A stretch of 64,000 bases of DNA from Azospirillum thiophilum (GCF_001305595.1 NZ_CP012402.1:1137001-1201000), one strand, 5' to 3'; shown: positions 29,418 through 39,307, counted from the stretch's first letter. The notes: generated by a model not told the origin, from the sequence alone. Numbers and translations: made by a program.

Positions 29418-29746
29418 GCCCGTCTCCTTTCCCTGCGGTCGTCGGCAGCAGGATGGCCGCCGCCTTTCGCAGCTATGGGGATCGCCATCGCCTGACGCAA
29501 TCACCCGCCATGACTCCCGCAAAGAGGAGATCATTATTGCCAAATCTTCCCGGTCGGATTTGCCAGTCTTCCTCAAGACAGGATTGTTGGTCGGTGAAAC
29601 AATCCGGTACTGGGCAGGGCTGCCGACGCATCGCAAACGCAGGGGCCGAAACGGCGGCTGGCGCGAAGGCCATGGCTGCGCACCACACCGGGCGGGTCTT
29701 CGCGAGCCCACCGCCCTGTCGAAGAATAATATCGGAGGGAACGTTG
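29418..29746. other. mxaF promoter region
   Basis: 329 bp between the divergent mxaZ-like gene and mxaF. It contains the inverted repeat at 29581-29605 and a strong ribosome site GGAGGG eight bases before the mxaF ATG. No other clear motif was fixed. Confidence 0.5.
29581..29605. promoter_or_regulatory. Inverted repeat upstream of mxaF
   Basis: GGATTGTT-N9-AACAATCC, perfect 8-base arms, about 140 bases before the mxaF start. The size and spacing fit a dimer of a LuxR-type response regulator, such as the one encoded at 26321-26992. Confidence 0.6.
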
Positions 29747-31630
29747 ATGAACCGCTTCCTGACGTCGTTGCCCATTGTGGCACTCACGGCGACCATCACC
29801 GCAGGAGGGCAGCTTGGCGCGATCACACCGGCTCTGGCGAACCAGACGCTGGTCCAACTGTCCGAAAGTGACCAGAACTGGGTCATGCCGGGAAAGAACT
29901 ATAATTCCGACAATTTCAGCAAGCTTGGCCAGATCAATTCCGACAACGTCAAGCAGTTGCGTGCCGCCTGGTCCTTTTCGACGGGCGTCCTGAACGGCCA
30001 CGAGGGCGCGCCGCTGGTCGTGGACGGCAAGATGTACGTCCACGGTGCGTTCCCGAACACCACCTTCGCGCTCGATCTGAAAGACCCCAGCCGCATCCTG
30101 TGGCAGCACAAGCCCAAGCAGGATCCGGTCGCTCGCTCCGTCGCCTGCTGCGACATCGTCAACCGCGGCCTCGCCTATTGGCCCGGCGACGGCCGCGTCC
30201 CGCCGCTGATCCTCAAGACGCAGCTCGACGGCCATGTCGTCGCCCTCAACGCGACCACCGGCGAGGAATACTGGAAGATCGAGAATTCGGATATCAAGGT
30301 CGGCTCGACGCTGACCATCGCCCCCTATGTGGTGAAGGATCTGGTGATCATCGGCTCTTCGGGTGCCGAACTCGGCGTCCGCGGCTATGTGACGGCCTAC
30401 GACGTGAAGACCGGCTCCATGGCCTGGCGCGCCTTCGCCACCGGCTCCGACGAAGCCATGCTGATCGGCGACGATTTCAATGCCAGCAATCCCCATTACG
30501 GCCAGAAGGGGCTCGGCCTCCAGACATGGGAAGGCGATGCGTGGAAGATCGGCGGCGGAACCAACTGGGGATGGTACGCCTACGATCCGGGCGTCGATCT
30601 CCTCTATTACGGAACCGGCAATCCGGCGCCCTGGAACGAGACGATGCGGCCGGGCGACAACAAATGGACCATGACCATTTTCGCCCGCGAGGCCAGCAGC
30701 GGTAAGGCCAAGTTCGGATACCAGAAGACACCGCACGACGAATGGGACTATGCCGGCGTCAACGTGATGATGCTGAGCGAGCAGAAGGACAAGGCGGGCA
30801 AGACGCGCAAGCTGCTGACGCATCCCGACCGCAACGGCATCGTCTATACCCTCGACCGCACGAACGGCGAACTGGTCTCCGCGGACAAGATCGACGACAC
30901 GGTGAACGTCTTCACCCATGTCGACCTGAAGACCGGCGTGCCGGTGCGCAATCCCGAATATGCGACCCGCATGGACCATACCGGCCGGGACATCTGTCCG
31001 TCGGCGATGGGCTACCATAACCAGGGGCATGATTCCTACGATCCGAACAAGCAGCTCTTCTTCATGGGCATCAACCACATCTGCATGGATTGGGAGCCCT
31101 TCATGCTGCCCTACCGGGCCGGCCAGTTCTTCGTCGGCGCGACGCTGAACATGTATCCAGGCCCCAAGGGCGACCGCCAGGGCTTTGAGGGGCTCGGGCA
31201 GATCAAGGCCTACAACTCTATCACCGGCGAATTCAAATGGGAGAAGATGGAGCGTTTCGCCGTCTGGGGCGGCACGCTCGCCACCGCCGGCAACCTCGTC
31301 TTCTACGGAACCCTCGACGGCTTCATCAAGGCGCGCCACAGCGACTCCGGCGAGCTGTTGTGGAAATTCAAGCTGCCTTCGGGCGTGATCGGCTATCCCA
31401 TCACCTATGAGCATGCCGGCACCCAGTATGTGGCGATCATGTACGGGGTCGGGGGCTGGCCCGGGGTCGGGCTGGTGTTCGATCTCCAGGATCCGACCGC
31501 CGGGCTCGGCGCGGTGGGTGCCTTCAAGAACCTGCAGCACTACACGCAGATGGGCGGCGGCGTGATGGTCTTCTCGCTGAACGGCCAGAGCCCCTTCGAC
31601 AACGTCAGCGTCGGCGAATACGGCGGCTGA
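29747..31630 (+). CDS. mxaF: PQQ methanol dehydrogenase large subunit (calcium type)
   Basis: Oxidises methanol to formaldehyde in the periplasm with PQQ, giving electrons to cytochrome cL. The 627-residue precursor has a signal peptide ending ITPALA-NQ. Eight tryptophan-docking propeller blades are visible as repeated W and G motifs. The adjacent disulphide cysteines are 134-135 (VACCDIV). The catalytic Asp is D334 in DEWDYAGVN; two residues later stands Ala336 where lanthanide XoxF enzymes have Asp, so this is MxaF, not XoxF. Start chosen from GGAGGG spacing and the signal peptide. It is the first gene of the operon. Confidence 0.98.
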   Translation: MNRFLTSLPIVALTATITAGGQLGAITPALANQTLVQLSESDQNWVMPGKNYNSDNFSKLGQINSDNVKQLRAAWSFSTGVLNGHEGAPLVVDGKMYVHGAFPNTTFALDLKDPSRILWQHKPKQDPVARSVACCDIVNRGLAYWPGDGRVPPLILKTQLDGHVVALNATTGEEYWKIENSDIKVGSTLTIAPYVVKDLVIIGSSGAELGVRGYVTAYDVKTGSMAWRAFATGSDEAMLIGDDFNASNPHYGQKGLGLQTWEGDAWKIGGGTNWGWYAYDPGVDLLYYGTGNPAPWNETMRPGDNKWTMTIFAREASSGKAKFGYQKTPHDEWDYAGVNVMMLSEQKDKAGKTRKLLTHPDRNGIVYTLDRTNGELVSADKIDDTVNVFTHVDLKTGVPVRNPEYATRMDHTGRDICPSAMGYHNQGHDSYDPNKQLFFMGINHICMDWEPFMLPYRAGQFFVGATLNMYPGPKGDRQGFEGLGQIKAYNSITGEFKWEKMERFAVWGGTLATAGNLVFYGTLDGFIKARHSDSGELLWKFKLPSGVIGYPITYEHAGTQYVAIMYGVGGWPGVGLVFDLQDPTAGLGAVGAFKNLQHYTQMGGGVMVFSLNGQSPFDNVSVGEYGG

Positions 31631-31646
31631 TACAGGCGGCCGATAC

Positions 31647-31674
31647 GGGCGGCGGGATCGGTCGAACGCCGCCC
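31647..31674 (+). repeat. Intercistronic stem-loop after mxaF
   Basis: GGGCGGCG (31647-31654) and CGCCGCCC (31667-31674), loop of 12 bases, in the mxaF-mxaJ gap. It could stabilise the mxaF message or lower read-through, fitting the high need for MxaF compared with the later proteins. Confidence 0.5.
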
Positions 31675-31736
31675 GCGAGCGCCGCCCGATTTGCCGCCCG
31701 AGCCCGATTGCCATCCGAGATGGAGTGCATCCGACG

Positions 31737-32669
31737 ATGACCCGTGTCCTCATCAACGAACCAGGGCCTCCCCGACCGGCTCCGGGCCGATCGACCTCAC
31801 GCATTGACCGGCATGTCCTTGCCTTGGCCCTGCCCCTTGCAACTGCCGCGATCGCCCTTTCCCTTCCCCTGTCGTCGGCAGCCCTCGCGGCAGCCCCCGC
31901 GGATCCTCCGGCGCTGCGGGTCTGCGCCTCCAAGGGTGCCGCGCCCTATGCGGCCGTCGACGGAAGCGGCTTCGAGAACCGCATCGCCGCCATCGTCGCC
32001 GGGGCCATGAACCGCAAGGCGGAATTCGTCTGGACCGACAAGCCGGCGATCTTCCTGGTGCGCGACATGCTCGACAAGGGCGCCTGCGACGTCATGATCG
32101 GGATCGACGACGGCGATCCGCGGGTGCTCACCACCACCCCTTACTACCGCACCGGCTATGCCTTCATCACCCGCGCCGACAGCGACCTGAAGCTTACCAA
32201 CTGGTCCGATGACGACCTCGCGCGCGTGCGGCGCATCGCCTACCAGTTCCACTCGCCGTCCGAGGAGATGCTCAAGCAGACCGGCCTCTACGAGGACAAC
32301 CTGATCTATCAATATTCCCTCATCAACTTCACCGACCGCCGCAACCAATATACCCAGGTTCCGGGAGACGTCCTCGTCTCGGAAGTGGCCAAGGGGGCGG
32401 CGGATGTCGCGGTCGCCTTCGCGCCGGACGTGGCGCGCTACGTGAAGGCGTCCAGCGTTCCGCTGCGGATGACGATGATCGACCGCAACGGCATGACCGC
32501 GGCCGGCAAGCTCGTGCCGCAGCAGTTCGACCAGTCGATGGCCGTGCGCAAGGACGATGCCGCGCTGCGCTCCGAACTCGATGCAGCGATTGCCAAGGTG
32601 CGTCCGCAGATCGCGGCGATCCTGCGCGAGGAGGGCATTCCTCCGATGGAACCGGGGCTCGGGCAATGA
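31737..32669 (+). CDS. mxaJ: Methanol oxidation protein MxaJ (periplasmic)
   Basis: Periplasmic solute-binding-like protein needed for methanol dehydrogenase assembly. Residues of about 50 form a signal peptide region with a long hydrophobic run (VLALALPLATAAIALSLPL); the mature part begins PPALRVCASKGAAPYA and has type-3 binding protein motifs (LVRDMLDKGACDVMIGID, TTTPYYRTGYAF). ATG at 31737; a GTG four codons upstream is possible. Gene order after mxaF is canonical. Confidence 0.93.
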   Translation: MTRVLINEPGPPRPAPGRSTSRIDRHVLALALPLATAAIALSLPLSSAALAAAPADPPALRVCASKGAAPYAAVDGSGFENRIAAIVAGAMNRKAEFVWTDKPAIFLVRDMLDKGACDVMIGIDDGDPRVLTTTPYYRTGYAFITRADSDLKLTNWSDDDLARVRRIAYQFHSPSEEMLKQTGLYEDNLIYQYSLINFTDRRNQYTQVPGDVLVSEVAKGAADVAVAFAPDVARYVKASSVPLRMTMIDRNGMTAAGKLVPQQFDQSMAVRKDDAALRSELDAAIAKVRPQIAAILREEGIPPMEPGLGQ

Positions 32670-32736
32670 TTGCGCCCGGCATCCCACCCGGCATCCCGCC
32701 GACCAGCCATGGCTGCCTTGGGAGCGACAAAGCGGA

Positions 32737-33315
32737 ATGAACAGAAAGACCATCCTGCGAATCGCCCTCGGCAGCCTTCTCGGCGCCGTGGGAACCTGGG
32801 GAGCCCAGGCGGCCCTGACCTTCAACAACACGGTCACCGGAGAGGTGCTGGACCTGAGCCACGGGCTGCCGGAAGGCCGGGACACGCCGGCCGTGAAGAC
32901 CTTCCTGGAAACCGGAAACAATCCCTACAACGAGAATGCGTCCTGCCTGCCCGTCGGTGCCGAAATCTTCCTGTCGGCCTGCTCCGGCTGCCATGGGCAT
33001 GTGGCCGAAGGCAAGATCGGGCCCGGGCTCAACGACGATTACTGGACCTACCCGAAGAACACCACGGACAAGGGATTGTTCGAGACGGTGTTCGGCGGCG
33101 CGCAGGGGCAAATGGGGCCGCAGTACGGGTCGTTGTCGCTCAACGACATCCTGCTGGTGATGGCGTGGGTCCGGCATGTCTACACCGGCCCTCCGGGCGG
33201 AGCGGAGTGGCTCAGCGAAGACCAGCGCCGCGCCTTCAAGCCCTATTCGTCGGCGCGGGTGGAAACGGCACAGGCCCCCGCCGAGCCCGGCCAATGCCGG
33301 GCAGCGGTGAATTGA
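32737..33315 (+). CDS. mxaG: Cytochrome cL, electron acceptor of methanol dehydrogenase
   Basis: Periplasmic class I c-type cytochrome that takes electrons from MxaFI. The 192-residue precursor has a signal peptide ending AQA-ALTFNN, the haem motif CSGCH (C82, C85, H86) and the likely Met ligand M126 in GQMGPQYG. ATG chosen from GCGGA just upstream and the signal peptide. Mature N-terminal LTFNNTVTGE is typical for this family. Confidence 0.95.
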   Translation: MNRKTILRIALGSLLGAVGTWGAQAALTFNNTVTGEVLDLSHGLPEGRDTPAVKTFLETGNNPYNENASCLPVGAEIFLSACSGCHGHVAEGKIGPGLNDDYWTYPKNTTDKGLFETVFGGAQGQMGPQYGSLSLNDILLVMAWVRHVYTGPPGGAEWLSEDQRRAFKPYSSARVETAQAPAEPGQCRAAVN

Positions 33316-33434
33316 TGCGGTCGAGCCGATGCAGTCGAACCGGCCTGGACCGGACAACGGCTGGACCGGACAGCGCGTGGAACCATGGAGGCGGCCCGTC
33401 CGGCTGCCGCACCGAACGAGAAAGGATCATGACG

Positions 33435-33770
33435 ATGACCAAGCCGATGACCAAGCCGACGGCGGAATCCGGCCGCGCCGGTGCCGTGCTCGCCGCCATG
33501 GCCGTGGCCGCGGTGCTGGCCGGCACCGCCCTTCCGGCGGCGGCCTATGACGGCACCAACTGCAAGGCGCCCGGCAATTGCTGGGAGCCGAAGCCGGGCT
33601 ATCCCGCGAAGATCGCCGGCTCCAAGTACGATCCCAAGCACGACCCGATGGAACTCAACAAGCAGCAGGAGTCCATCAAGGCCATGGACGAGCGGAACCG
33701 GCAGCGGGTCGACCATTTCAAGAAGACCGGCACCTTCGTCTATGACGTGAAGAAGATCCCGACGCAGTGA
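33435..33770 (+). CDS. mxaI: Methanol dehydrogenase small (beta) subunit
   Basis: Small subunit of the MxaF2I2 enzyme; its role is structural. The mature protein is 74 residues, starts YDGTNCKAPGNCWEPKPGYP, contains a Cys pair, and is rich in Lys (SKYDPKHDP), all as in known MxaI. The signal peptide ends TALPAAA. Two ATGs stand six bases apart (33429 and 33435); AAAGGA is eight bases before the second, which I chose. Its presence confirms a two-subunit methanol dehydrogenase. Confidence 0.96.
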   Translation: MTKPMTKPTAESGRAGAVLAAMAVAAVLAGTALPAAAYDGTNCKAPGNCWEPKPGYPAKIAGSKYDPKHDPMELNKQQESIKAMDERNRQRVDHFKKTGTFVYDVKKIPTQ

Positions 33771-33779
33771 ACGGACGCG

Positions 33780-34865
33780 GTGAACGTCGCGACGCCGTCC
33801 ACGACGGCCGGGCATGATGTGGAAGGGGCCATGATGCGTGCTGTCCGCGGCGCCGATGCAACTTTGAGCGATTGGCTGGCCTGTGCCGACGAGGTGCAGC
33901 GGGAGGTGGGCAAGGTGGTGATCGGCCAGGAGCGGGTCATCCGCCTGCTGACGATCGCCGTCTTCGCCCGCGGCCATGTCCTGCTGGAAGGTGACGTGGG
34001 GGTCGGCAAGACGACGCTGCTGCGCGCGCTCGCCCGCGTCGTCGGCGGCGCCTTCGAGCGCATCGACGGCACCATCGACCTGATGCCGACGGATCTCGTC
34101 TACCACGCCCATCTCGCCGAGGACGGCCGGCCGCGCGTCGAACCCGGGCCGCTCCTGCGCCAGGGAGAGGAATTGTCGATCTTCTTCTTCAACGAGATCA
34201 ACCGCGCCCGCCCCCAGGTCCATTCGCTGCTGCTGCGGCTGATGGCCGAGCGCAGCGTCTCCGCCTTCAACCGCGACTACCGCTTTCCCCATCTTCAGCT
34301 CTTCGCCGACCGCAACCGGGTCGAGCAGGAGGAGACGTTCGAGCTGCCGGCCGCAGCCCGGGACCGCTTCTTCATGGAGATCGAGGTTCCCATGCCGGCG
34401 GACGAGGCGATCCGGCGCCGGCTGGTGTTCGACACGCGCTTCCACGACATCGACCGGCTGGTCGCCACCGTTCCCGAGGGCATCCTCGACGTCGCCGGGC
34501 TGCCCGCCGCCGCCGAGGCGATCCAGAGTATGGTACAGGCGAGCGATGCGATCGAAGCCTATACCATCGCGCTGTGGGGAGCGGTCCGCGATCCGCACCG
34601 TCATGGGATCGTGCTGGACGGCGTCGACACCGCAAGGCTGGTGATCGGCGGCGCCAGCCCCCGCGGCGTCTCCTTCCTGGTTCGGGCGGCCCGCGTCAGG
34701 GCGTGGCTGGAGGGGCGCGACATGGTGGTGCCCGAGGATCTGCGCGACGTCTTCTTCGAGGTCATGGCCCACCGCATCTTCCTGGATCCGGTCTATGAAC
34801 GGCGCCGCGCGCCCATCGTGCAGGCGTTGTGCCGCGCGGTGTTCGAACGGGTGCCGGCGCCATGA
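33780..34865 (+). CDS. mxaR: MoxR-type AAA+ ATPase of methanol dehydrogenase maturation
   Basis: MoxR-family chaperone ATPase that works with the MxaS, C and L proteins in assembly, probably calcium insertion. The 361-residue protein has Walker A GDVGVGKTT at residues 71-79 and MoxR motifs GTIDLMPTDLV and NEINRARPQ. The Walker B Asp is Asn (FFFNEIN) where many MoxR proteins have Asp. The GTG at 33780 is weak; ATGs at 33831/33834 behind GGAAGGGG are a real alternative. It overlaps mxaS by 4 nt. Confidence 0.93.
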   Translation: MNVATPSTTAGHDVEGAMMRAVRGADATLSDWLACADEVQREVGKVVIGQERVIRLLTIAVFARGHVLLEGDVGVGKTTLLRALARVVGGAFERIDGTIDLMPTDLVYHAHLAEDGRPRVEPGPLLRQGEELSIFFFNEINRARPQVHSLLLRLMAERSVSAFNRDYRFPHLQLFADRNRVEQEETFELPAAARDRFFMEIEVPMPADEAIRRRLVFDTRFHDIDRLVATVPEGILDVAGLPAAAEAIQSMVQASDAIEAYTIALWGAVRDPHRHGIVLDGVDTARLVIGGASPRGVSFLVRAARVRAWLEGRDMVVPEDLRDVFFEVMAHRIFLDPVYERRRAPIVQALCRAVFERVPAP

Positions 34866-35710
34866 TGCCGGCCACCCCCATTCCCTACCGGCTGCGCTGG
34901 CGTCCGGGCGGCGCACGGGCCGGGGCGCATCCCGGCGGCGGCGAGGGCGGCGACGGCGTGTTCCTCCGGCACCGGCCGCTCTGGCAGCATCCCGACCCGC
35001 GGCGCATCGATCTGCGCGAGACGGCGCGCGATCCGATGGGTCAGGTGCAGGTGCGCAGCTTTGCCCGCCGCACCGCGGTCGCGGTGGTGGCGGTGGTCGA
35101 TTTGTCGGGATCGATGGGATTTGCCGGACGGGTCGCGCGGATGGAAAGTGTCGCCGCGCTCTGCGCCACGCTGGCGGTTTCGGCCGGCAAGATGGGCGAC
35201 CGCTTCGGGCTGGTCGGCTGCGATGCCGGCGTGCGCGAGGACATCTTCATTCCCCCGACCCACCGCCGGGGCGTGGAGAGCGATGCCTGGGCGCGTCTCC
35301 TGGGGGCAATGCCACAAGGATCGAGCGCGCAAGGGCTGCTGGAGATGGCCGACCGGCTTCCGGCACGGCGGAGTCTGGTCGTGCTGATCTCGGACTTCCT
35401 GCTGCCGCTCGATCTGGTGGCATCCGTGTTCGACCGGCTGTGGCGGCACGATGTCCTTCCCGTCCTGCTCCGCGACGGCGGCGAGGAGGCCGACCTGCCT
35501 GGCTGGGGGCTGGTTGCGCTGCGCGACCTGGAAACCGGGCGGCGGCGGCTTGCGGTGATGCGGCCCGGCCTGCGCGCGGCGTGGCACCAGGCAGCCCTGG
35601 CCCACCGGGCCGCGCTCGATCACCTGTTCAGGCGGCATGGGCGCGCACCGTTCATCCTGACCGACGGGTTCGATCCCGATGCCCTGGCCGAACATCTGGC
35701 CGCCGGATGA
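34862..35710 (+). CDS. mxaS: MxaS, DUF58-type von Willebrand-like maturation protein
   Basis: Cytoplasmic DUF58 protein with a MIDAS-like metal motif DLSGSM (about residue 78). Works with MoxR ATPases in other systems; in the mxa operon it is needed for active dehydrogenase. The ATGATG start overlaps the mxaR stop. The next gene starts in the stop codon of this one. Confidence 0.9.
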   Translation: MMPATPIPYRLRWRPGGARAGAHPGGGEGGDGVFLRHRPLWQHPDPRRIDLRETARDPMGQVQVRSFARRTAVAVVAVVDLSGSMGFAGRVARMESVAALCATLAVSAGKMGDRFGLVGCDAGVREDIFIPPTHRRGVESDAWARLLGAMPQGSSAQGLLEMADRLPARRSLVVLISDFLLPLDLVASVFDRLWRHDVLPVLLRDGGEEADLPGWGLVALRDLETGRRRLAVMRPGLRAAWHQAALAHRAALDHLFRRHGRAPFILTDGFDPDALAEHLAAG

Positions 35711-36654
35711 ACACCGCCATGCGCCACTCACCGGCCCTTTCCCTCCGCATCGCCCTGGCCCTGGCCCTGGCCGTACCGGCCGCCTCCGCCACGGCCGCCG
35801 CCGTCCGTTCGGTGGAGCTCTCCGGTCCGCGGCCCTTCGGCTTCTTCATCGGCGACATCATCCGCCACGAGGTCACGATCACCGCCGATCCGGGCCTCCG
35901 GGTGGTGGCCGCCTCGCTGCCCCGGCCGGGCCCGCTGACCTATTGGCTCGAGTTGAGGGGGGTCGAGCTGGAGGATCTCGGCGATCGCGGCGGGTTGCGG
36001 CGTCACCGGCTGCATCTGGAGTATCAGACCTTCTACGCGCCGCTCGAACCGCTGGCGCTGGAGATCCCTCCCATCACCCTGACGCTGCAGGACGGCGCCG
36101 AACGGGCCGAGGCCACGGTCCCCGCCTGGACCTTCCTGACCTCGCCGCTGCGCGAGATCCGCCCGCAGCGCGACGAAACCGGCACCTATCTGCGGCCCGA
36201 CGCGGCTCCGCGCGGCGTTCCGCTGTCGGGCTGGCTGATGGCGACCGGGAGTTCCGGCGGCTCCGCCCTTCTACTGCTCGGTCTGATCGCCCGTCACCGT
36301 GGCTGGTGGCCGTTCCGCGCCCGTGCCCGGCGTCCCTTCGCCCGCTCCGTCCGCGATCTGCGCCGCGGCCTGCGGGACGGCGCCGACATGGAGGCCTACC
36401 GCGCCGCCCTGCTCACCCTCCATCGCGCCTTCGACGCCACCGCGAAGCGGCGGATTCTGGCCGACGACCTGCCGATGTTCCTCGATGCGGCACCGGCATT
36501 CCGCCCGCTGCAGAGCGACATCGAACGCTTCTTTGCGGCGTCCAGGCAGGCGTTCTTTCGCACCGACGGTGCCGCGGCCTTTCATCTCCTGCCGCCCGAG
36601 GGGCTGGTGGCACTGGGGCGCCGGCTGGCCGCAGCGGAAAGGGCGGCGGGATGA
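35707..36654 (+). CDS. mxaA: MxaA, membrane protein for calcium insertion
   Basis: A 315-residue protein with a signal peptide (LRIALALALAVPAASATA), a periplasmic beta-rich domain beginning VRSVELSGPRPFGFFIGDII, one membrane segment near residue 185 (SSGGSALLLLGLIA) and a cytoplasmic helical tail. MxaA, K and L are known to be needed for calcium incorporation. Overlaps mxaS and mxaC by 4 nt each. Confidence 0.91.
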   Translation: MNTAMRHSPALSLRIALALALAVPAASATAAAVRSVELSGPRPFGFFIGDIIRHEVTITADPGLRVVAASLPRPGPLTYWLELRGVELEDLGDRGGLRRHRLHLEYQTFYAPLEPLALEIPPITLTLQDGAERAEATVPAWTFLTSPLREIRPQRDETGTYLRPDAAPRGVPLSGWLMATGSSGGSALLLLGLIARHRGWWPFRARARRPFARSVRDLRRGLRDGADMEAYRAALLTLHRAFDATAKRRILADDLPMFLDAAPAFRPLQSDIERFFAASRQAFFRTDGAAAFHLLPPEGLVALGRRLAAAERAAG

Positions 36655-37706
36655 CCCTGGCTTTCGACGATCCCGCCATACTCCTGCTGCTGCCGCTCGC
36701 CGCACTTCCTCTGGCGGCGCCGCTCTTCGTCCCGTCGGCCCTCCCCTCCCTTTCGTTCCTGCCGCGGGATCCGGTTTCCACCGGCATCGACATCGGCCTG
36801 AGGCTTGCCGCCGCCCTGGCCATCTCGGCGCTCGTCCTCGGTCTCGCCGGCCTGCATCGGGTGGCGCTGGATGTGGAGCGGATCGGCCGGGGGGCGCCGC
36901 TCGTCCTGCTGCTCGACCGCAGCAGCAGCATGGACGACGGCTTCGCCGGCCGCCCGCCCGATGGCGACGAGGAAACGAAGTCGGCCACGGCCCGGCGCCT
37001 GCTCATCCAGCTTCTGGCCCGCCGGCCCCATGACCGCGTCGGCATCGTCGCCTTCTCGACGGCGCCGATGCCGGTGCTGCCGGTCACCGACCAGCGGGCG
37101 GCGGTGCTGGCGGCAATCGGCGCGATCGATCGGCCCGGCCTGGCCTACACCGATGTCGGGCGGGGCCTCGTGCTCGCCTTCTCGATGGTGGCGCTGGACA
37201 GGCCCGACGGCGGGCCCGACCCGGGCCATGCCGTTCTCCTGGTGTCGGACGGCGCGGCGGTGATCGACCGGCGGGTGCAGGAGGCGCTGCGCGACGCCGC
37301 GGTCCGGACGCCGCTGCATCTCTATTGGCTGTTCCTGCGGACCAAGGGGAGCCGCGGCATTTTCGACGAGCCGCAGGCTCCGGGCGAGGACACGCCGCAG
37401 GCGATGCCGGAGCGTCACCTTCACCGCTTCCTCGCCGGTCTCGGCGTCTCCTACCGCGCCTTCGAGGCGACGAGCGCACAGGCGGTCGAAACCGCCATCG
37501 GCGAGATCGATTCGCTCGAATCCCGTCCGGTCCGCTTTTGGGAGCGCATCCCGCGCCGCGATCTGGCCGGTGCGGCCTATGCCGGCGCGGCAGCCTGCGT
37601 CGGGCTCCTGATGCTCGCCAAGCTGGCCGAGCGGCGGCCCGCCGGCGGACGGGTCGCGGCGGATGGCGGCGGCGTCATCCGGCACGGAAAGGCGCGGGCG
37701 CCATGA
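36651..37706 (+). CDS. mxaC: MxaC, membrane-anchored VWA protein
   Basis: BatA-like VWA protein with membrane segments at both ends (AILLLLPLAALPLAAPL and AAYAGAAACVGLLMLA). The VWA domain carries MIDAS DRSSSMD near residue 87, and TYTDVG-like and VLLVSDG motifs follow. Part of the MxaRSCL complex expected from MoxR systems. ATGA overlaps on both sides. Confidence 0.91.
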   Translation: MTLAFDDPAILLLLPLAALPLAAPLFVPSALPSLSFLPRDPVSTGIDIGLRLAAALAISALVLGLAGLHRVALDVERIGRGAPLVLLLDRSSSMDDGFAGRPPDGDEETKSATARRLLIQLLARRPHDRVGIVAFSTAPMPVLPVTDQRAAVLAAIGAIDRPGLAYTDVGRGLVLAFSMVALDRPDGGPDPGHAVLLVSDGAAVIDRRVQEALRDAAVRTPLHLYWLFLRTKGSRGIFDEPQAPGEDTPQAMPERHLHRFLAGLGVSYRAFEATSAQAVETAIGEIDSLESRPVRFWERIPRRDLAGAAYAGAAACVGLLMLAKLAERRPAGGRVAADGGGVIRHGKARAP

Positions 37707-38320
37707 CCCATGCCCCCATCCCGGCACCGGCCGCCGCGCATGCCGGATCGTTGCGTGCGATGCGGTGGCGCGGACCTCTCCTGTCCGGCGCGCTCTGGGG
37801 ATTGCTGGCGCTGGCGCTTGGCACCTGTGCGGCCTGCGCCGGCGGCCTGCTGCTCGCCATGCGGGACAACCGGCTGATCGCCGGGCTGTCGGCCGGCCGG
37901 GATCTGCCGGTGGATGAGACGGCCGCTGCCGAGCTGCGGTTCGCCCGCGCCCATTTCCTGATGGTGCGGGACCGTTTCGAAGAGGCGCAGATCATGGTCG
38001 ACCGCCTGCCGCCCGGCCGGAACGGGATCGCTGCCGCGGCGCAATACGACCTTGCCAACGCCCGTCTGCGCGCGGCGCTTTCCCTGCTCGAAGCCGGGCG
38101 GATCGATGCCGCCGGGGCGCTGGTCCGGTTGGCCAAGGACGGCTACCGGCACTCGCTCGCGCTCGATCCGGGGCTGTGGGACGCGAAATACAACCTCGAC
38201 GTCGCCATGCGCCTGGTGCGGGATTTTCCCCAGATCGACCGCCCGCCGGAGGAGGAGCCGCCCGAGTTGCCGGTGCGGCTGTGGTCGGATCTGCCCGGCC
38301 TGCCGAGAGGCCTGCCATGA
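37703..38320 (+). CDS. mxaK: MxaK, methanol dehydrogenase maturation protein
   Basis: A 205-residue protein with one N-terminal membrane segment (LLALALGTCAACAGGLLLA) and a helical, TPR-like domain (AQYDLANARLRAALSLLEAGR, LWDAKYNLDVAMRLVRD). The last part is the known BatB/BatE-type motif found in MxaK. Overlaps neighbours by 4 nt. Confidence 0.9.
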   Translation: MTHAPIPAPAAAHAGSLRAMRWRGPLLSGALWGLLALALGTCAACAGGLLLAMRDNRLIAGLSAGRDLPVDETAAAELRFARAHFLMVRDRFEEAQIMVDRLPPGRNGIAAAAQYDLANARLRAALSLLEAGRIDAAGALVRLAKDGYRHSLALDPGLWDAKYNLDVAMRLVRDFPQIDRPPEEEPPELPVRLWSDLPGLPRGLP

Positions 38321-39303
38321 CGCCGCGGGCTTCAGGCGACATGCGCTTCCGGCTGCTCGTCCTGGCGTTCCTCGGCCTGCTGGCTGCCCTCGCCCGGCCG
38401 GAGGCCACGGCGTCGCGCCTCGGCTTCGATCTGCTGTTCGTCACCGACATCACCGGCAGCATGAACGCGCGCGACCAGACGGTCGAAGGGCGCACGGTGA
38501 GCCGGCTGGAGTTCGTGAAGCATGAGCTTCGCGCGCTGCTGGCCCGCCTGCCCTGCGGCTCCCGCGCCGGCCTCGGCATCTTCACGGAGCGGCGCAGCTT
38601 CCTGCTGTTCGGGCCGGTCGAGACCTGCGGAAACTATGCGGCCATCGACGGGGCGATCGCCTCGCTCGACTGGCGCATGGCCTGGGAGGGGGACAGCCGG
38701 ATCGCTTCGGGGCTCGACAGCGCCATCGCCATCGCCCGCGACCTGGGGAGCAGCCTGGTCTTCCTGACCGACGGGCAGGAGGCTCCGCCGCTTCCGCTGT
38801 CGGGTCCGCCGCCGTTCGAGGGGCGGCCGGGAGAGGTGAGCGGCGTGATCGTCGGCGTCGGCGGTACGGTTCCGGTGCCGATCCCCCGGTTCGACGACCG
38901 GGGGCGCGAGATCGGTTTCGTCCAGGCCGCCGACGTGCCCCACGAGTCACGCGTCGGCCCGCCGCCGGCGGATGCAGCCGCCCGCGAAGGCTGGCATCCA
39001 CGCAACGCCCCGTTCGGCGCGACCCCGCTCGCCGGATCCGAGCACCTGACCGCGGTTCGCGAGCCCTATCTGCAAGGGCTGGCGCAGCGGACCGGGCTGG
39101 GCTACGCCCATCCGACCGGCCCCGACGCCCTCGAAGCCGCGCTGAGACGCCACGCCACCGGCCGGCCCATCGTGGCCGCGGTGGACCTCCGCCCCCTTCC
39201 CGCAGGCTTGGCGTTGCTGGCCCTGCTGGCCGTCTACGGCCTGCTGCCGGTCCTGGAGCGTCTGCGCCGCCGCCCTGCCCATCCGCTCACCGGAAAAGGT
39301 TGA
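38317..39303 (+). CDS. mxaL: MxaL, VWA protein
   Basis: Exported or membrane-anchored VWA protein of 328 residues: N-terminal signal anchor (LLVLAFLGLLAALARP), MIDAS-like DITGSM, VFLTDGQEAPP, and a C-terminal membrane segment (LALLALLAVYGLLPVL). With MxaA and MxaK it is needed for calcium loading. Confidence 0.9.
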   Translation: MTPRASGDMRFRLLVLAFLGLLAALARPEATASRLGFDLLFVTDITGSMNARDQTVEGRTVSRLEFVKHELRALLARLPCGSRAGLGIFTERRSFLLFGPVETCGNYAAIDGAIASLDWRMAWEGDSRIASGLDSAIAIARDLGSSLVFLTDGQEAPPLPLSGPPPFEGRPGEVSGVIVGVGGTVPVPIPRFDDRGREIGFVQAADVPHESRVGPPPADAAAREGWHPRNAPFGATPLAGSEHLTAVREPYLQGLAQRTGLGYAHPTGPDALEAALRRHATGRPIVAAVDLRPLPAGLALLALLAVYGLLPVLERLRRRPAHPLTGKG

Positions 39304-39307
39304 CCCG

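Noticed and set aside
29747..31630. Lanthanide-dependent methanol dehydrogenase XoxF
   Set aside because: Ala stands in place of the lanthanide-binding Asp two residues after D334, and mxaI follows.
29573..31933. Minus-strand open frame over mxaF
   Set aside because: Antisense of a clear mxaF gene; no recognisable domain.
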